A stretch of 64,000 nucleotides of DNA from Nocardioides flavus (ex Wang et al. 2016) (GTDB taxonomy: Bacteria > Actinomycetota > Actinomycetes > Propionibacteriales > Nocardioidaceae). The notes under the pieces are model-generated. The model was not told the origin of the DNA and did no database searches. It saw nothing but the letters and a program-made list of their open reading frames with translations. The translations under genes were made by a program, and so were the position numbers. The stretch lies in contig NZ_BNAD01000007.1 in the NCBI RefSeq assembly GCF_014653115.1, positions 1 to 64,000 of the forward strand, read 5' to 3'. This document shows positions 54,151-63,433 of the stretch, in pieces (the first letter of the stretch is position 1; every line of letters begins with the position of its first letter).

Positions 54151-55077
54151 ATGACTGACCTCACTACCACCACCGCCCGCGACCTCCTGCCCGAGTGGCG
54201 CCTCGCGCTCACCTCCGAGCGCAAGAGCCCCAAGACGATCGCCCTCTACCTCGACGCCGTCGGCCGCTACCTGACCTGGACCGAGACCCAGGACCTGCCG
54301 CCGATGCGACGCACCAGCCTGCAGACCTGGATCACGACCATGCTGGCTGCCGGTCGGTCGCCCAGCACGGCGCGGATCCGGCAACAGGCCGTGCGCCGCT
54401 ACGCTGCCTGGCTTCTCGCAGTCGGGCACCTGGATGGTGCCCCGTTCCAGGGCATGACCTCGCCCAAGCTGGACCAGCCCGTGGTCGACCCGCTCACTGT
54501 CGCGCAGGTCCGCGCGCTCCTGCAGACCTGCCAGCCGGAGGCCGCCGACGTTCCCGCGACGGCGCGTCCGCTACGGCACGCCCGCGACGAGGCAATCATC
54601 CGGCTGATGGCCGAGACCGGGATCCGGCTCAGCGAGGTCATCGCCCTCACCGCGGGCGACCTCGACCTCGCGACTGGCCTCGTCACGATCCGGCGCGGGA
54701 AGGGCGGCCGCGGCCGCGTCATCCCCATCGGCCAGGCCACAGCTACCGCGATCCGCACCTACCTCGCCGTTCGCACCACCCAGCCCCATGCCGATCGCGA
54801 AGAACTCTGGCTCGGCGAACGTCGCTGCGGGCTCGCCGCCGACGCCCTCTACCGCTCCCTGCGCCGACGCGCCGAACGAGCCGGCATCACCGGGTTCCGA
54901 CCCCACCGACTCCGCCACACCGCGGCCCACCGCTGGCTGGCCGCCGGCGGCTCCGAGTCCGGCCTGATGGCCATGGCCGGCTGGACCCGCGTCGAGATGC
55001 TCATCCGCTACACCCGCGCCAACGCCAGCGAACGCGCCGCCGCCGAAGCCCGGCGTCTCGACCTCGGGAACCTGTGA
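54151..55077 (+). CDS. Tyrosine recombinase (integrase)
   Basis: 308 residues with an N-terminal SAM-like core-binding domain (about 10-100) and a catalytic domain holding R159 (ETGIRLSEV), K184 (RRGKGGRGR), the HRLR box (H252, R255), W278 in place of the second histidine, and the nucleophile Y287 (LIRYTRA). This is a complete XerC/D-type enzyme. Start ATG 54151. As the only integrase, at the edge of the transfer and defence genes, it probably integrates and excises the element. The att site should be within a few hundred bases; no tRNA gene is visible. Base use is more strongly GC3-biased than its left neighbours. Confidence 0.9.
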   Translation: MTDLTTTTARDLLPEWRLALTSERKSPKTIALYLDAVGRYLTWTETQDLPPMRRTSLQTWITTMLAAGRSPSTARIRQQAVRRYAAWLLAVGHLDGAPFQGMTSPKLDQPVVDPLTVAQVRALLQTCQPEAADVPATARPLRHARDEAIIRLMAETGIRLSEVIALTAGDLDLATGLVTIRRGKGGRGRVIPIGQATATAIRTYLAVRTTQPHADREELWLGERRCGLAADALYRSLRRRAERAGITGFRPHRLRHTAAHRWLAAGGSESGLMAMAGWTRVEMLIRYTRANASERAAAEARRLDLGNL

Positions 55078-55183
55078 ACGCGTTGGAGCCTCGGGAGAGC
55101 GGAAGAAGACCCACCCGAAGATTGAAACGCTCCGTTTGCTTCGAGTATTGCGAATTCGTGCCCGCCTCGAGAAAAGAAGCACC

Positions 55184-55466
55184 ATGACCGCATTGACCAC
55201 TCGTCCCGTCCAACCCCGGCAGCGCCGCCGTCGCGCCGCGCCGCACGTCAAGGACGACCTCGCCACCCACCCCGACAGCGTCATCCGACTCCTCCCGGCC
55301 GCGACCCCAAGGAGACGCTTGTTGTGCTGGCGCAGTCGAGCTCGCCACCCAGCAGGCCGCAGAGCTCCTCAACGTCAGCCGGCCCTGCCTCATCGGTCTG
55401 CTCGCCGCCGGCGACCACGAGTACCGCAAGGTCGGCAAGCACCGCCGGATCAAGGCCAGCCCCTGA
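55184..55466 (+). pseudogene. Decayed excisionase-type antitoxin
   Basis: The frame starting ATG 55184 ([20 protein letters not shown]) continues to about 55310, then the sense moves to another frame: [20 protein letters not shown], then [20 protein letters not shown] and a stop at 55466. This second part is the MerR-like excisionase helix-turn-helix typical of antitoxins paired with PIN toxins. At least one indel has broken the gene. Confidence 0.65.
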
Positions 55467-55528
55467 TGGTCTACATGGCCGTGATGAACAGGGGCCGCCC
55501 CGCGACGCCGCCGACGGACTGACCAGGA

Positions 55529-55772
55529 GAAGGGCGTGCTTGACGGTGCTGTTCGTCGTCCTCTGCGACGCAGACGTGCTCTACCCGAGCATCTCCGGGA
55601 CTCGCTGATGGGCATTGGCCGAAACGGGCTCGTCCAGGCGGAGGGGATGGACTAGATCCTCGACCAGGTCTTCCCGACCTCGTCGCGAGCCGACCCGGCC
55701 TCGACCCGCAGAAGCGTGCCCGTACGCGTGAGCTCATGAACCGTGCCGTCCGTGACTGCTTGGTATCTGTCG
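55529..55772 (+). pseudogene. Decayed PIN-domain toxin
   Basis: Pieces in different frames match a PIN ribonuclease: FVVLCDADVLYPS (the first catalytic Asp), HLRDSLMGIGRNGLVQAEGM followed by an internal stop, ILDQVF, then LDPQKRARTRELMNRAVRDC at 55690-55760. Stops and shifts mean no protein is made. It follows the decayed antitoxin, so both are remnants of one toxin-antitoxin module beside the integrase. Confidence 0.65.
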
Positions 55773-55786
55773 GTGCCCATGCCTTC

Positions 55787-56326
55787 TTAGCTGCCGCTTC
55801 GCATCCGGATTGCCAGCCGCCGGTTCCACCAGCCCGGCTGGGCGGCCGCTTGCGCCAGCAGACGGTCGTACTCGCGCGGTGTCAGCCAGCGCAGTGCCGG
55901 TACGGCGACGAGGCCGGCCGCGAGCGCCCACGGCCAGGCGCTGAGGTTCTCGACCAGTCCGCCCACGACGGCCACGGCCGACACCTGGAGCACCATGTTG
56001 TAGGGAACGATCAACACGCCCTCGATCCCCTCGCACTCCACCAGCCAGGGGAGTCCGTGCCAGGTCGCCCGCGGCCAGCTCGCATAGTGCGAGATCACCG
56101 CGGCCGCGAACAGCCCGTTCGCGGCCGCGAACCTACGGTCTCCGCGCGGGCCAGGGAGACGACCGGCGGTCCGGTAGGCGCCGGCGGTCGCCAGGGCGTA
56201 CCCCGCGACGGCGGGCCGCACGCCGATCCGCGGGGCACCCGGCACCCCGACCCCGACGGCTAGCTCGTAGCCGAGGTGGCTGGCCACGGCGACTATCCCG
56301 AGCCGGGTCCAGCGACGGTAGGGCAT
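55787..56326 (-). CDS. Unrecognised integral membrane protein
   Basis: 179 residues from ATG 56326 (MPYRRWTRLGIVAVASHLGY); the frame upstream of it is arginine-rich and not coding. There are about four membrane spans, with an Ala/Gly-rich composition (AAVISHYASWPRATWHGLPW, VVGGLVENLSAWPWALAAGL). No family recognised. First ordinary chromosomal-looking gene beyond the integrase. Confidence 0.6.
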   Translation of the reverse strand: MPYRRWTRLGIVAVASHLGYELAVGVGVPGAPRIGVRPAVAGYALATAGAYRTAGRLPGPRGDRRFAAANGLFAAAVISHYASWPRATWHGLPWLVECEGIEGVLIVPYNMVLQVSAVAVVGGLVENLSAWPWALAAGLVAVPALRWLTPREYDRLLAQAAAQPGWWNRRLAIRMRSGS

Positions 56327-56686
56327 GCGTCTCAGGGTACCCGCGCGGCTACTGGTCAGCGGACGTCCTCGGACCGGGACAGGAGTCCGCACTCGCGCGT
56401 GTGCGGACCGGCGGAGTGGTCGACCAGACCGTGACGAAACGGCGGCGAAGTTGACGTTCGCACAGGGTCGTGACCACAGCATTCCCGGAGCGTCTCGACG
56501 GCATGCCGCAGCCCTCGATGACCGTTCCCTCCCAGTCTTGGAGGTCGCCGTAGGTGCTTGGCTCGGCTCTGCGGTGGACGACCCGTGCCAGGAGCCAGCG
56601 GAGCGTCTGCGACGTCCTCGGTGTCGAGGACACGGTGCGGGTCGATCGCGGATCGTCTCGTATGTCGTCCGTTCCGCGTTGGGCGT
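56327..56686. other. No gene recognised
   Basis: This 360-bp stretch lies between the membrane protein and the end of the P450 gene. Short frames exist on both strands but none has a plausible start, composition and domain. A fragment reading YGDLQDWEGTVIEGCG on the minus strand near 56520 may be left from a lost gene. Confidence 0.5.
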
Positions 56687-57865
56687 CTACTGCATGGGCA
56701 GCGAGATGTAGCCCCGGATCGGGCCGGAGTGGAGCCTGACGGCCGCGTCGAGGTCGACGTCCCAGTCAGGACGGCGAGTCAGCAGTGTCTGGAGAGCGAT
56801 GCGTGCTTCGAGGCGGGCCAAGGATGCGCCGAGGCAGAAGTGGATGCCGCGTCCGAAGGCAACCTGTCGTTCGGGGTGCCGGTTGACGTCGAAGCGGTCT
56901 GCGTGGGGAAAGGCGTGATCGTCGCGGTTGGCCGAACCGAAGAGAAGCAGCACCGTGTCACCGGTCTGCATGCTTTCCCCGTGCAGCTCCACCGGCGCGG
57001 TGAGGGTTCGCGCGAGGCCCTGTACGGGTGAGTCGAAGCGAAGTAGTTCCTCGACCGCGGCCGGCACGAGTTCTGGGTCGTCCGCCAGCTGCTGTCGGAC
57101 ATCGGGGTGCTGGGCGAGCACCACGGCGCTGTTGGAGAGTAGGTTGGTGGTGGTCTCGTGCCCGGCGACGAGCAGCAGCAGGCAGAACCCGAGCAGCTCT
57201 TCTTCGCTGAGGTACTCGCCGTCGACTTCGGCCTGGACGAGTGCCGTCATGAGGTCGTCTTGAGGGTGCGCGCGTCGCTCGGCGAGGAAGGCTGTGAAGT
57301 ACTCGTAGAGCGCGGCGGCGGCATCCAGCCCGGCGCCGAACTCTCCTCGGACAGGATTCGACTGGATCAGTGTGGTGGACCATGCCCGGAACTGATCACG
57401 GTCGTCACGCGGAACGCCGAGCATGTCCGCGATGACGATGGCGGGAAGCGGGCCGGCGAACCCGGAGACGAACTCCCAATTGCCTGCCTCCGGAGTTTGG
57501 TCGAGGAGGTCCTTGACGAGGGTCTCGATGTGTGGCTCGAGCGATGCGATGCGACGTGGGGTGAAGGCTCGACTGACGATCTGGCGCAGCTGGGTGTGCC
57601 GGGGTGGATCGCTCATGATGAGCATCGGCAGGAACAGTTCCGTCATGTCGACCCCGGGTGGGGCTGGGAAGATGCCCGACGCTGAGGAGTACGTCGCCGG
57701 GTCGGCCAGGGCGGCGGAGACGTCGTCGTACCGGCTGAGTACCCACGAGTTGGCCTCGCGCGACCAGTGGGCCGGGGAGTTGGCCCGCAGCTCTCGGTAG
57801 ACGGGATAGGGGTCAGCTATCACCTCGGCGTCGAACGGGCTGTAGGTCAGTGGCTGATCGCTCAT
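56687..57865 (-). CDS. Cytochrome P450
   Basis: 392 residues, the usual size of a soluble bacterial P450 monooxygenase. The heme-binding motif FGRGIHFCLGASLARLE (Cys at about 342), the I-helix oxygen-binding LLLVAGHETTTNLL at about 233, the K-helix EELLRF and the PPGVDMTELFLPMLIMSDPP B-C region are all present. Start ATG 57865 with a GAAGGAG site; the longer frame upstream is not coding. It would oxidise an unknown small molecule with electrons from host ferredoxin. It is divergent from a TetR gene with a palindrome between them. Confidence 0.93.
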   Translation of the reverse strand: MSDQPLTYSPFDAEVIADPYPVYRELRANSPAHWSREANSWVLSRYDDVSAALADPATYSSASGIFPAPPGVDMTELFLPMLIMSDPPRHTQLRQIVSRAFTPRRIASLEPHIETLVKDLLDQTPEAGNWEFVSGFAGPLPAIVIADMLGVPRDDRDQFRAWSTTLIQSNPVRGEFGAGLDAAAALYEYFTAFLAERRAHPQDDLMTALVQAEVDGEYLSEEELLGFCLLLLVAGHETTTNLLSNSAVVLAQHPDVRQQLADDPELVPAAVEELLRFDSPVQGLARTLTAPVELHGESMQTGDTVLLLFGSANRDDHAFPHADRFDVNRHPERQVAFGRGIHFCLGASLARLEARIALQTLLTRRPDWDVDLDAAVRLHSGPIRGYISLPMQ

Positions 57866-58006
57866 CGGACATCTCCTTCGCGGTCGCTCCTTCATCCGCA
57901 GCCCTCGGCTGTGATCGATGTCGAGTACGGACAGTGGGCGGGGGCGACGAGCGTGCCGCCCACCGAACGTCGCTCGGTTGGCCGCGTCATCTTCCGAACT
58001 CTTGGT

Positions 58007-58023
58007 TTGTACTGTGAGTACAA
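58007..58023. promoter_or_regulatory. Palindromic operator candidate
   Basis: TTGTACT-GTG-AGTACAA is a perfect 7-bp inverted repeat with a 3-nt centre. It lies in the 229-bp gap between the divergent P450 and TetR genes, the usual place for a TetR-family operator that controls both sides. Confidence 0.7.
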
Positions 58024-58094
58024 CATACGATGTCGCGTAGGTCGAGACCCGCGACCTCACCGAGATCGACGGCACCCGAACGGAGACGAGGGGG

Positions 58095-58730
58095 ATGAGG
58101 GGGATGAGGAAGCTTCCGGCGAAGTTGGCCAGTCAGCTCTACGGGGCGGCGGAGCTGATCGCGGAGCGCGGTCTGGACGGCACCAAGATCGAAGACATCG
58201 CTGAGGCCACGGGCATCCCCAAGGCCACGATCTACTATCACCTCGACGGCAAGAACGCCGTGCTCGAATTTCTCCTCGGCGACCTGTTGGACATGATCGC
58301 CGGGGCGGTCGGGGTTGCGGTAGCGAGCGAGGAGAATGCTCGGACCCGACTGGAGGCGGCTGTGCTGGCGCAGCTGGGCGTGATGCTCGAGCACCCGTCC
58401 TTGTGTCGGGCACTGGTCGGCGACCTTGGACGCGCGACCCGGCTGCCCGAGTTGGCGGCGGCACTGCGGACTGCCTTCTACGAACCGATCGAGCAACTAT
58501 TGGCTGAGGGTGTCTCCGACGGGTCGCTGCGCCAGGTCGCTGATCCGGGCGCCGTGGCCTTGAGCGTCTTCGGTGCCATCACCGTCGCTGGCCTCAGCGC
58601 GGCCGTCGAGGGGCCGTCCGCCGACCCATCCGCCGACGCATCGCGTTTCTCTGCCGCGGTCAGCGAGCTGGTCCTCGACGGTCTCGCGACACCTGCCAGT
58701 CGCGTTCAGCGGCGGGGTGAAGCGCTGTGA
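58095..58730 (+). CDS. TetR-family transcriptional regulator
   Basis: 211 residues. The DNA-binding region is typical: LYGAAELIAERGLDGTKIED, IAEATGIPKATIYYHLDGKN. The C-terminal ligand domain is helical (TRLEAAVLAQLGVMLEHPSL). Of two ATGs the first (58095) has GGAG at better spacing. It is coupled to the thioesterase gene downstream by a GTGA overlap and is divergent from the P450, so it probably represses both units through the palindrome at 58007-58023. Confidence 0.88.
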   Translation: MRGMRKLPAKLASQLYGAAELIAERGLDGTKIEDIAEATGIPKATIYYHLDGKNAVLEFLLGDLLDMIAGAVGVAVASEENARTRLEAAVLAQLGVMLEHPSLCRALVGDLGRATRLPELAAALRTAFYEPIEQLLAEGVSDGSLRQVADPGAVALSVFGAITVAGLSAAVEGPSADPSADASRFSAAVSELVLDGLATPASRVQRRGEAL

Positions 58731-59215
58731 GCAGCATGGAGGAGCTCCTCGCCAGCTGGAACGAGAAGTTCCGGCTGCACGCTGATGGTGCTCAGCTTCC
58801 GCCGCACCACACCCACTGCCTCGCCTGTGGACCCGACAACCCGCACGGCCACCACCTCACCGTCAATCGTCGAGGAGAGGAGGTGCACGCGACCCACGTC
58901 TTCGATGAACGTCATGTCGGCGCACCCGGGATCGCCCACGGTGGTGCCGTAGCAACCGTCTTCGACGACCTCTTCGGGTTCCTGCTCTACCTCACGGGCG
59001 GTCCTGCGGTGACCCGGAAGCTGGAGGTGCTCTACGACTCACCGGTCATCCTCGGCACTACCTACGACCTCGCGGCCAGGGTCGTCCGCACAGAAGGGCG
59101 CAAGCTCTTCATGGAAGCCGACATGAAGCAGCTCGGAGGGTCACGTGTCGCCTCCGCCTCGGCCCTCTTCCTTTCTGTGGACGTGACCCACTTCAACCAG
59201 GGCTTGCGAATCTGA
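58727..59215 (+). CDS. PaaI-like hotdog thioesterase
   Basis: 162 residues with the hotdog fold pattern: CLACGPDNPHGHHLTVNRRG, GAPGIAHGGAVATVFDDLFG (the HGG motif and catalytic acidic helix) and RKLEVLYDSPVILGTTYDL. Such enzymes hydrolyse acyl-CoA thioesters. The start GTG overlaps the TetR stop. Context with a P450 suggests catabolism or tailoring of an acyl compound. Confidence 0.88.
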   Translation: MSSMEELLASWNEKFRLHADGAQLPPHHTHCLACGPDNPHGHHLTVNRRGEEVHATHVFDERHVGAPGIAHGGAVATVFDDLFGFLLYLTGGPAVTRKLEVLYDSPVILGTTYDLAARVVRTEGRKLFMEADMKQLGGSRVASASALFLSVDVTHFNQGLRI

Positions 59216-59269
59216 CGCAGACAGTCCGGCGCCGTTCTTCCGGACCAGAGGGTTCCGAGCGCGCTCGTG

Positions 59270-59384
59270 GGGGCCGCTCGATCCCACCGCGCAAGTGCAC
59301 CTTCTGGGCGCCACGCACCAACAACGTCAGCTCCTGCTCGATTGTCTCCACCGAGACCAGCTCGCCCTCCGCTTTTTGTTGCAT
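59270..59384 (-). pseudogene. MarR-like regulator remnant
   Basis: The minus-strand frame starting MQQKAEGELVSVETIEQELT and continuing LLVRGAQKVHLRGGIE reads like the first 36 residues of a MarR-family regulator, then loses all similarity. The rest of the gene is absent, so it is a fragment. The remaining 59216-59547 gap holds no other recognisable feature. Confidence 0.4.
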
Positions 59385-59547
59385 GTAGCACCCATACCGC
59401 TAGCCGAGGGGGAATCCTGCTCTGTCTCTTGCGCCATAGCCGGGGACGCCTGCGCAGGCGCCGCGACCCACGGGTGGCGGTGGGGAGGCTGCAAGCCGAC
59501 GCGGGTCGAAGATAGGGCCGAGTGTCCGCGGGCAGACGGACGCCGTG

Positions 59548-60198
59548 TCAGGAGATGTTGCCGACCATGTAGCGCTGCAACGTAGGAGCAAACGCGGCCA
59601 CCAGCTCGTCTTGGCTTGCCGAGGTCAGATCTTCGAGTCCGACGACGTGGCGAGCCACGGCAATGCCCAGGATCTGCGACATGACGAGCACGGCGCGCAG
59701 TGGTGCCTGCCCGGCTCCGAGCTGGGACACGATCGGTTCCAGCACCCCCGTCGTGAACTTGTCCCGAATCATGCGGGCAGTGTCGGCTTCGACCCCGGCG
59801 GTGCGGATGATTGCGAGGATGCGCTTCCGCCGGCCTGCTTCATCGAGGGCTTCGATCAGGCACCTGGCTAGGCGCTCGCCGACGTCCCTGGAGTCGCCGT
59901 CGAGGAGCTGAGCCCTCAACGCGGCCGAATCGAAAGAGAGGACGGTCACCTCGTCGAAGAGCTCCCGTTTCGAGCCGAAGAAGTATGCCACCAGGGCGGC
60001 ATCGACGCCTGCCTGTGCCGCGATTGACCTCATGGTCACGCGGTCGTAGCCGCCGGCGGCGAACTGCTCGCGAGCGGCCCGAGCTATCTGCTCGCGTGTC
60101 ACGCTGTGCCCCGGTCGGCGTCCTGAACCTCCCGGGCTGAGCCTGGGCGTTGCCGTCCCGGGGGTCTTTGTTCGGCCAGAAGGTTGCTCCATACACAA
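59548..60198 (-). CDS. TetR-family transcriptional regulator
   Basis: 216 residues. A proline/arginine-rich leader of 30 residues precedes the DNA-binding domain (REQIARAAREQFAAGGYDRV, MRSIAAQAGVDAALVAYFFG). The C-terminal domain belongs to the TetR_C type with LIEALDEAGRRKRILAIIRT and LGIAVARHVVGLEDL. The start could be either ATG 60198 or ATG 60192. No target gene is coupled to it; the nearest divergent gene is the small membrane protein at 60405. Confidence 0.85.
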   Translation of the reverse strand: MCMEQPSGRTKTPGTATPRLSPGGSGRRPGHSVTREQIARAAREQFAAGGYDRVTMRSIAAQAGVDAALVAYFFGSKRELFDEVTVLSFDSAALRAQLLDGDSRDVGERLARCLIEALDEAGRRKRILAIIRTAGVEADTARMIRDKFTTGVLEPIVSQLGAGQAPLRAVLVMSQILGIAVARHVVGLEDLTSASQDELVAAFAPTLQRYMVGNIS

Positions 60199-60404
60199 CT
60201 CACTCCGTGCTCAGTGTGGATGCTGGCGTCGCCTCTCCGTCCCGGGGATCGCCGGCGGAGCCGAATCGACGCTGACAAGGCTCGATAGCGCGCTTCCCGA
60301 AGCTACCCTGTTCCTCCTATGTATTTCGGCGTACCGTGGGCTGTGCCACTGTGGCTGGGGTGATCGTGAGGCCCGGCTCGCCGCCAGGGGTGGAGGTGAA
60401 CGAA

Positions 60405-60740
60405 GTGAGGTACGGAGATCCGTACGGGCCGGCATGGCAACAGCTGGGAAGCGCGTTGTGGGATGCGTTGGCAGTCGTGTTGTGGACGCTGGTGGCTGGC
60501 AGCATCGCGTTCGGGTCATGCTGGTGCATGGGCCAGTTCATGTACACCGCGTGGGTTCGCGAGCATCCGCCTCCGCGCCTCCGGTTCGTTGCCGAACGCA
60601 AGCTGCGCAGGGATATCGCCCGAGGGCTGGGCGACCTCGAGGAGTACCTGCGCGAACGCGGTCCAGCCTGCCCCCACGATGTTCCTTCTCGTCCCGCGCG
60701 GTTTCGCACGTGGAGGCGCCCAGGCGCGCCCCGGCGGTAA
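60405..60740 (+). CDS. Small membrane protein
   Basis: 111 residues from a GTG (60405) with GGAGG eight bases upstream. One membrane span at about 14-38 (ALWDALAVVLWTLVAGSIAF), then a basic cytoplasmic tail with LRFVAERKLRRDIARGLGDL. No family recognised. The tail after about residue 90 is low in predicted order. Confidence 0.5.
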   Translation: MRYGDPYGPAWQQLGSALWDALAVVLWTLVAGSIAFGSCWCMGQFMYTAWVREHPPPRLRFVAERKLRRDIARGLGDLEEYLRERGPACPHDVPSRPARFRTWRRPGAPRR

Positions 60741-61062
60741 GCCCCCCTCCATCGCGCCGGACGCCCTCGGTCAGCCGTTCGCTAACTCATCGCTGATGGG
60801 CGGGCCCAGACACCCCGTCCGGGGGCCCGGCGATGGCGGCCACCAAGCAACTCCATCAACCCCAGCAGCGACGTTGAGCGCTTTCCGCGCAGCGAGCTGG
60901 GACTAACGGAGCTGCGCTTGTGTGACTCGCGGAGCGGTCCAGGCTGACTGTCGAGCCAAAGGGCCGATGGCCGCCCACGTTCAGAGAGGCTGGCAGACGC
61001 CGTAGGTCTGGAGCGGCTCCTGAAACATCGCCCGACGTTCGACTCTGGAAGCTTCGCCTACT
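60741..61062. other. No gene recognised
   Basis: The 322 bases before the end of the MMPL gene contain no frame with coding character. A GGGCCC pair near 60802-60835 could form a stem, but it is imperfect. Confidence 0.5.
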
Positions 61063-63402
61063 TCAGTTGCGGACCTCGAGGTGTTGACGACCCGGGGCCT
61101 CAGCCTCCTCGTTGAGCATCGTGAGCAGTTTGTCCCCCTCGATGTCGAGGTCTGGCAGCACGCGGTCGAGCCAGCGGGGCAGCCACCATGCTTGCTCGTT
61201 GAAGACGGCCATGAGCGCCGGGACGAGCGTCAGCCGGACGACGAAGGCGTCGATAAGGATGCCAGCGGCGAGGGCAAAGCCGATCTGCTTGATCATGATG
61301 TCGTGGCTGAAGATGAAGCCGGAGAAGACCGCGACCATGATGATGGCGGCTGCGACGACGACCCGGCTGGCTTGGTCGAACCCATGCACGACGCTCTGCC
61401 GTGCTCCCTCACCGTGGATGTGTGCCTCGCGCATGGAGGAGACCAGGAACACCTCGTAGTCCATGGCCAGTCCATAGAGGATGCCGGTGACGATGATCGG
61501 CATGAAACTCATCAGCGGCCCCCCGGTGTCGAACCCGAAGAGGCCGGAGAGCCAGCCCCACTGGAAGACGGCCGTGGTGGCACCGAAGGTGGCCAGGATG
61601 CTGAGCAGGAAGCCGGCGGTGGCCTTGATCGGGACGATGATCGAGCGGAAGACCAGTATCAGGATCAGCACGGAAAGCGCGATGATGATGCCGAGGTAGA
61701 GCGGAAGGACGTCGGCGAGCTTGTCGGACATGTCGATGCCGATGGCGGTGAACCCAGTTACGCCCAGCTGCACCTCATTGTCGCCGGCGATCGCGTTGTC
61801 GGGCTCGCGCAGCGACTTCACCAGGTCGCTGGTGGCCTCGTCGCTCGGGCCGGAAGTGGGGATGACGCTGAACACGGCCAGGTCGCCGGCCTCGTTGACG
61901 CCGACCGGGGCGGCCAGCACGATGTCGTCTCGGTCCTGGAACTCGGCGATCAGTTTCGCGGTCAGCTCGGGTGTGACGCGGCCGGCGGTGCCGGTGGGTT
62001 CTGCGGTGACGAGTAGGGGACCGTTGAATCCCTCGCCGAAGCCTTGCGAGACTGCCTCGTAGCTCTGCCGGGCGGCGGTGTCCTGGTTCGCGGTGGCCCC
62101 GGTGGGGATGCCCAGGTTCATGCTGGCGGCGGGGATCGCCATCACGCCCAGGATGGCGACCACACCCACTATGACGGGCCACCGGAACCTGATCACGCCT
62201 TTGACCCAGTGGTCGGCGACACTGTGTGATTCCTCCTTGACCTTGGCGCGGCGTTGGGCTCGGGCCTTGTCCGAGCAGATCCGCTCACCGACCAGCCCTA
62301 GCAGTGCGGGCAGCAGGGTCAGCGCGATAAGGACGGCCAGGGCCACCGTGGACGCCGCGACCAGGGCCATCGTGGAGAGCATGGCGATGCCGATCACGGT
62401 CAGTGCGGTCAGTGCGATGAGGACGGTCACGCCGGCGAAGAAGACGGCACTGCCCGCGGTGCCGACTGCTCTGCCGGCCGCCTCCTGCGCGGTGAGTCCG
62501 CGGTCGAGGATGAGCCGTCGCTGCCGGTTGACGACGAACAGCGCGTAGTCGATGCCGACGGCGAGGCCCACCATGAGACCGAGCACTGGGGTGGCGGAGT
62601 TCATCTCGACGGCCGTCGAGAGCGCGTACGCTCCGCCGACGCCGATGCCGACCCCGACCAGCGCGGTGACCAGGGGAAGGCCGGCCGCGATCAGGGAACC
62701 CAACGTGAGCACCAGCACCAGGGCGGCGACGGCGAGACCGATCACCTCACCGATGCCGACCGGGATCTCGATGGCCTTCAGCGAGTCGCTCGGGAGCACG
62801 GTGATCCCGGTCCCGTGCTCCGCGCGCTCCACCACCTCGACCACCGAGGTGACGTCATCGTCGGTCAAGGAGGTCGAGGCGACCGTGAACTGGAACTGGA
62901 ACAGCGCGACCTGACCGTCGGAGGACACCAGCACGCCGGGCACAGGTGCTCCGTCCACCAGCAGCGGCTGGTAGGGAGGCGTCTGCCCCTGCGCCGATCC
63001 CGTCGGGGGAGTGCCCGGTGCATTCTCGTTGGGAGTGCCTGCAGCGCCTTGATCAGCCGCACCCGGCGCAAGGTCGAAGGGGTTTACGACCTTGTCGAGG
63101 TCATAGACGTCGTTGACGGTGTTGGTGATCACCGAAAGGCGGTCCGCGGTGTCGAGTCGTTCACCCTCCGGGACGGTGAAGACGACGCTGGCCTGACCTC
63201 CCGAGGCTGCAGGCAGCTCATCGGCTACGCGGTCGAGCACGGTCTGTGCCTCGGTGCCCTCGATCTTCATCTCGGAGCTGACACTGACTCCATTGATAGC
63301 GACCGCACCGACGACCACGGCGAGGACCGCGAGCCAGCCCGAGATGAACAGCCACGGCTTGCCGAAGGCGGTTCGTCCGAGCCGGTACAGGAAGGTGGAC
63401 AT
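61063..63402 (-). CDS. MMPL-family RND transporter
   Basis: 779 residues with the twelve-span MMPL/RND layout: a first span at about 15-37, a large extracytoplasmic loop (40-200), a block of spans (200-370), a second loop (430-540) and a final block (560-740). The conserved GLAVGIDYALFVVNRQRRLI and GILYGLAMDYEVFLVSSMRE motifs, one per half, carry the proton-relay Asp-Tyr pairs. MMPL proteins export lipids or other hydrophobic compounds. It is 31 bases after a TetR gene in the same direction, so is probably controlled by it. Confidence 0.93.
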   Translation of the reverse strand: MSTFLYRLGRTAFGKPWLFISGWLAVLAVVVGAVAINGVSVSSEMKIEGTEAQTVLDRVADELPAASGGQASVVFTVPEGERLDTADRLSVITNTVNDVYDLDKVVNPFDLAPGAADQGAAGTPNENAPGTPPTGSAQGQTPPYQPLLVDGAPVPGVLVSSDGQVALFQFQFTVASTSLTDDDVTSVVEVVERAEHGTGITVLPSDSLKAIEIPVGIGEVIGLAVAALVLVLTLGSLIAAGLPLVTALVGVGIGVGGAYALSTAVEMNSATPVLGLMVGLAVGIDYALFVVNRQRRLILDRGLTAQEAAGRAVGTAGSAVFFAGVTVLIALTALTVIGIAMLSTMALVAASTVALAVLIALTLLPALLGLVGERICSDKARAQRRAKVKEESHSVADHWVKGVIRFRWPVIVGVVAILGVMAIPAASMNLGIPTGATANQDTAARQSYEAVSQGFGEGFNGPLLVTAEPTGTAGRVTPELTAKLIAEFQDRDDIVLAAPVGVNEAGDLAVFSVIPTSGPSDEATSDLVKSLREPDNAIAGDNEVQLGVTGFTAIGIDMSDKLADVLPLYLGIIIALSVLILILVFRSIIVPIKATAGFLLSILATFGATTAVFQWGWLSGLFGFDTGGPLMSFMPIIVTGILYGLAMDYEVFLVSSMREAHIHGEGARQSVVHGFDQASRVVVAAAIIMVAVFSGFIFSHDIMIKQIGFALAAGILIDAFVVRLTLVPALMAVFNEQAWWLPRWLDRVLPDLDIEGDKLLTMLNEEAEAPGRQHLEVRN

Positions 63403-63433
63403 GGGTCTGGTGCTCCTTGAGGGCGAGGGGGTT

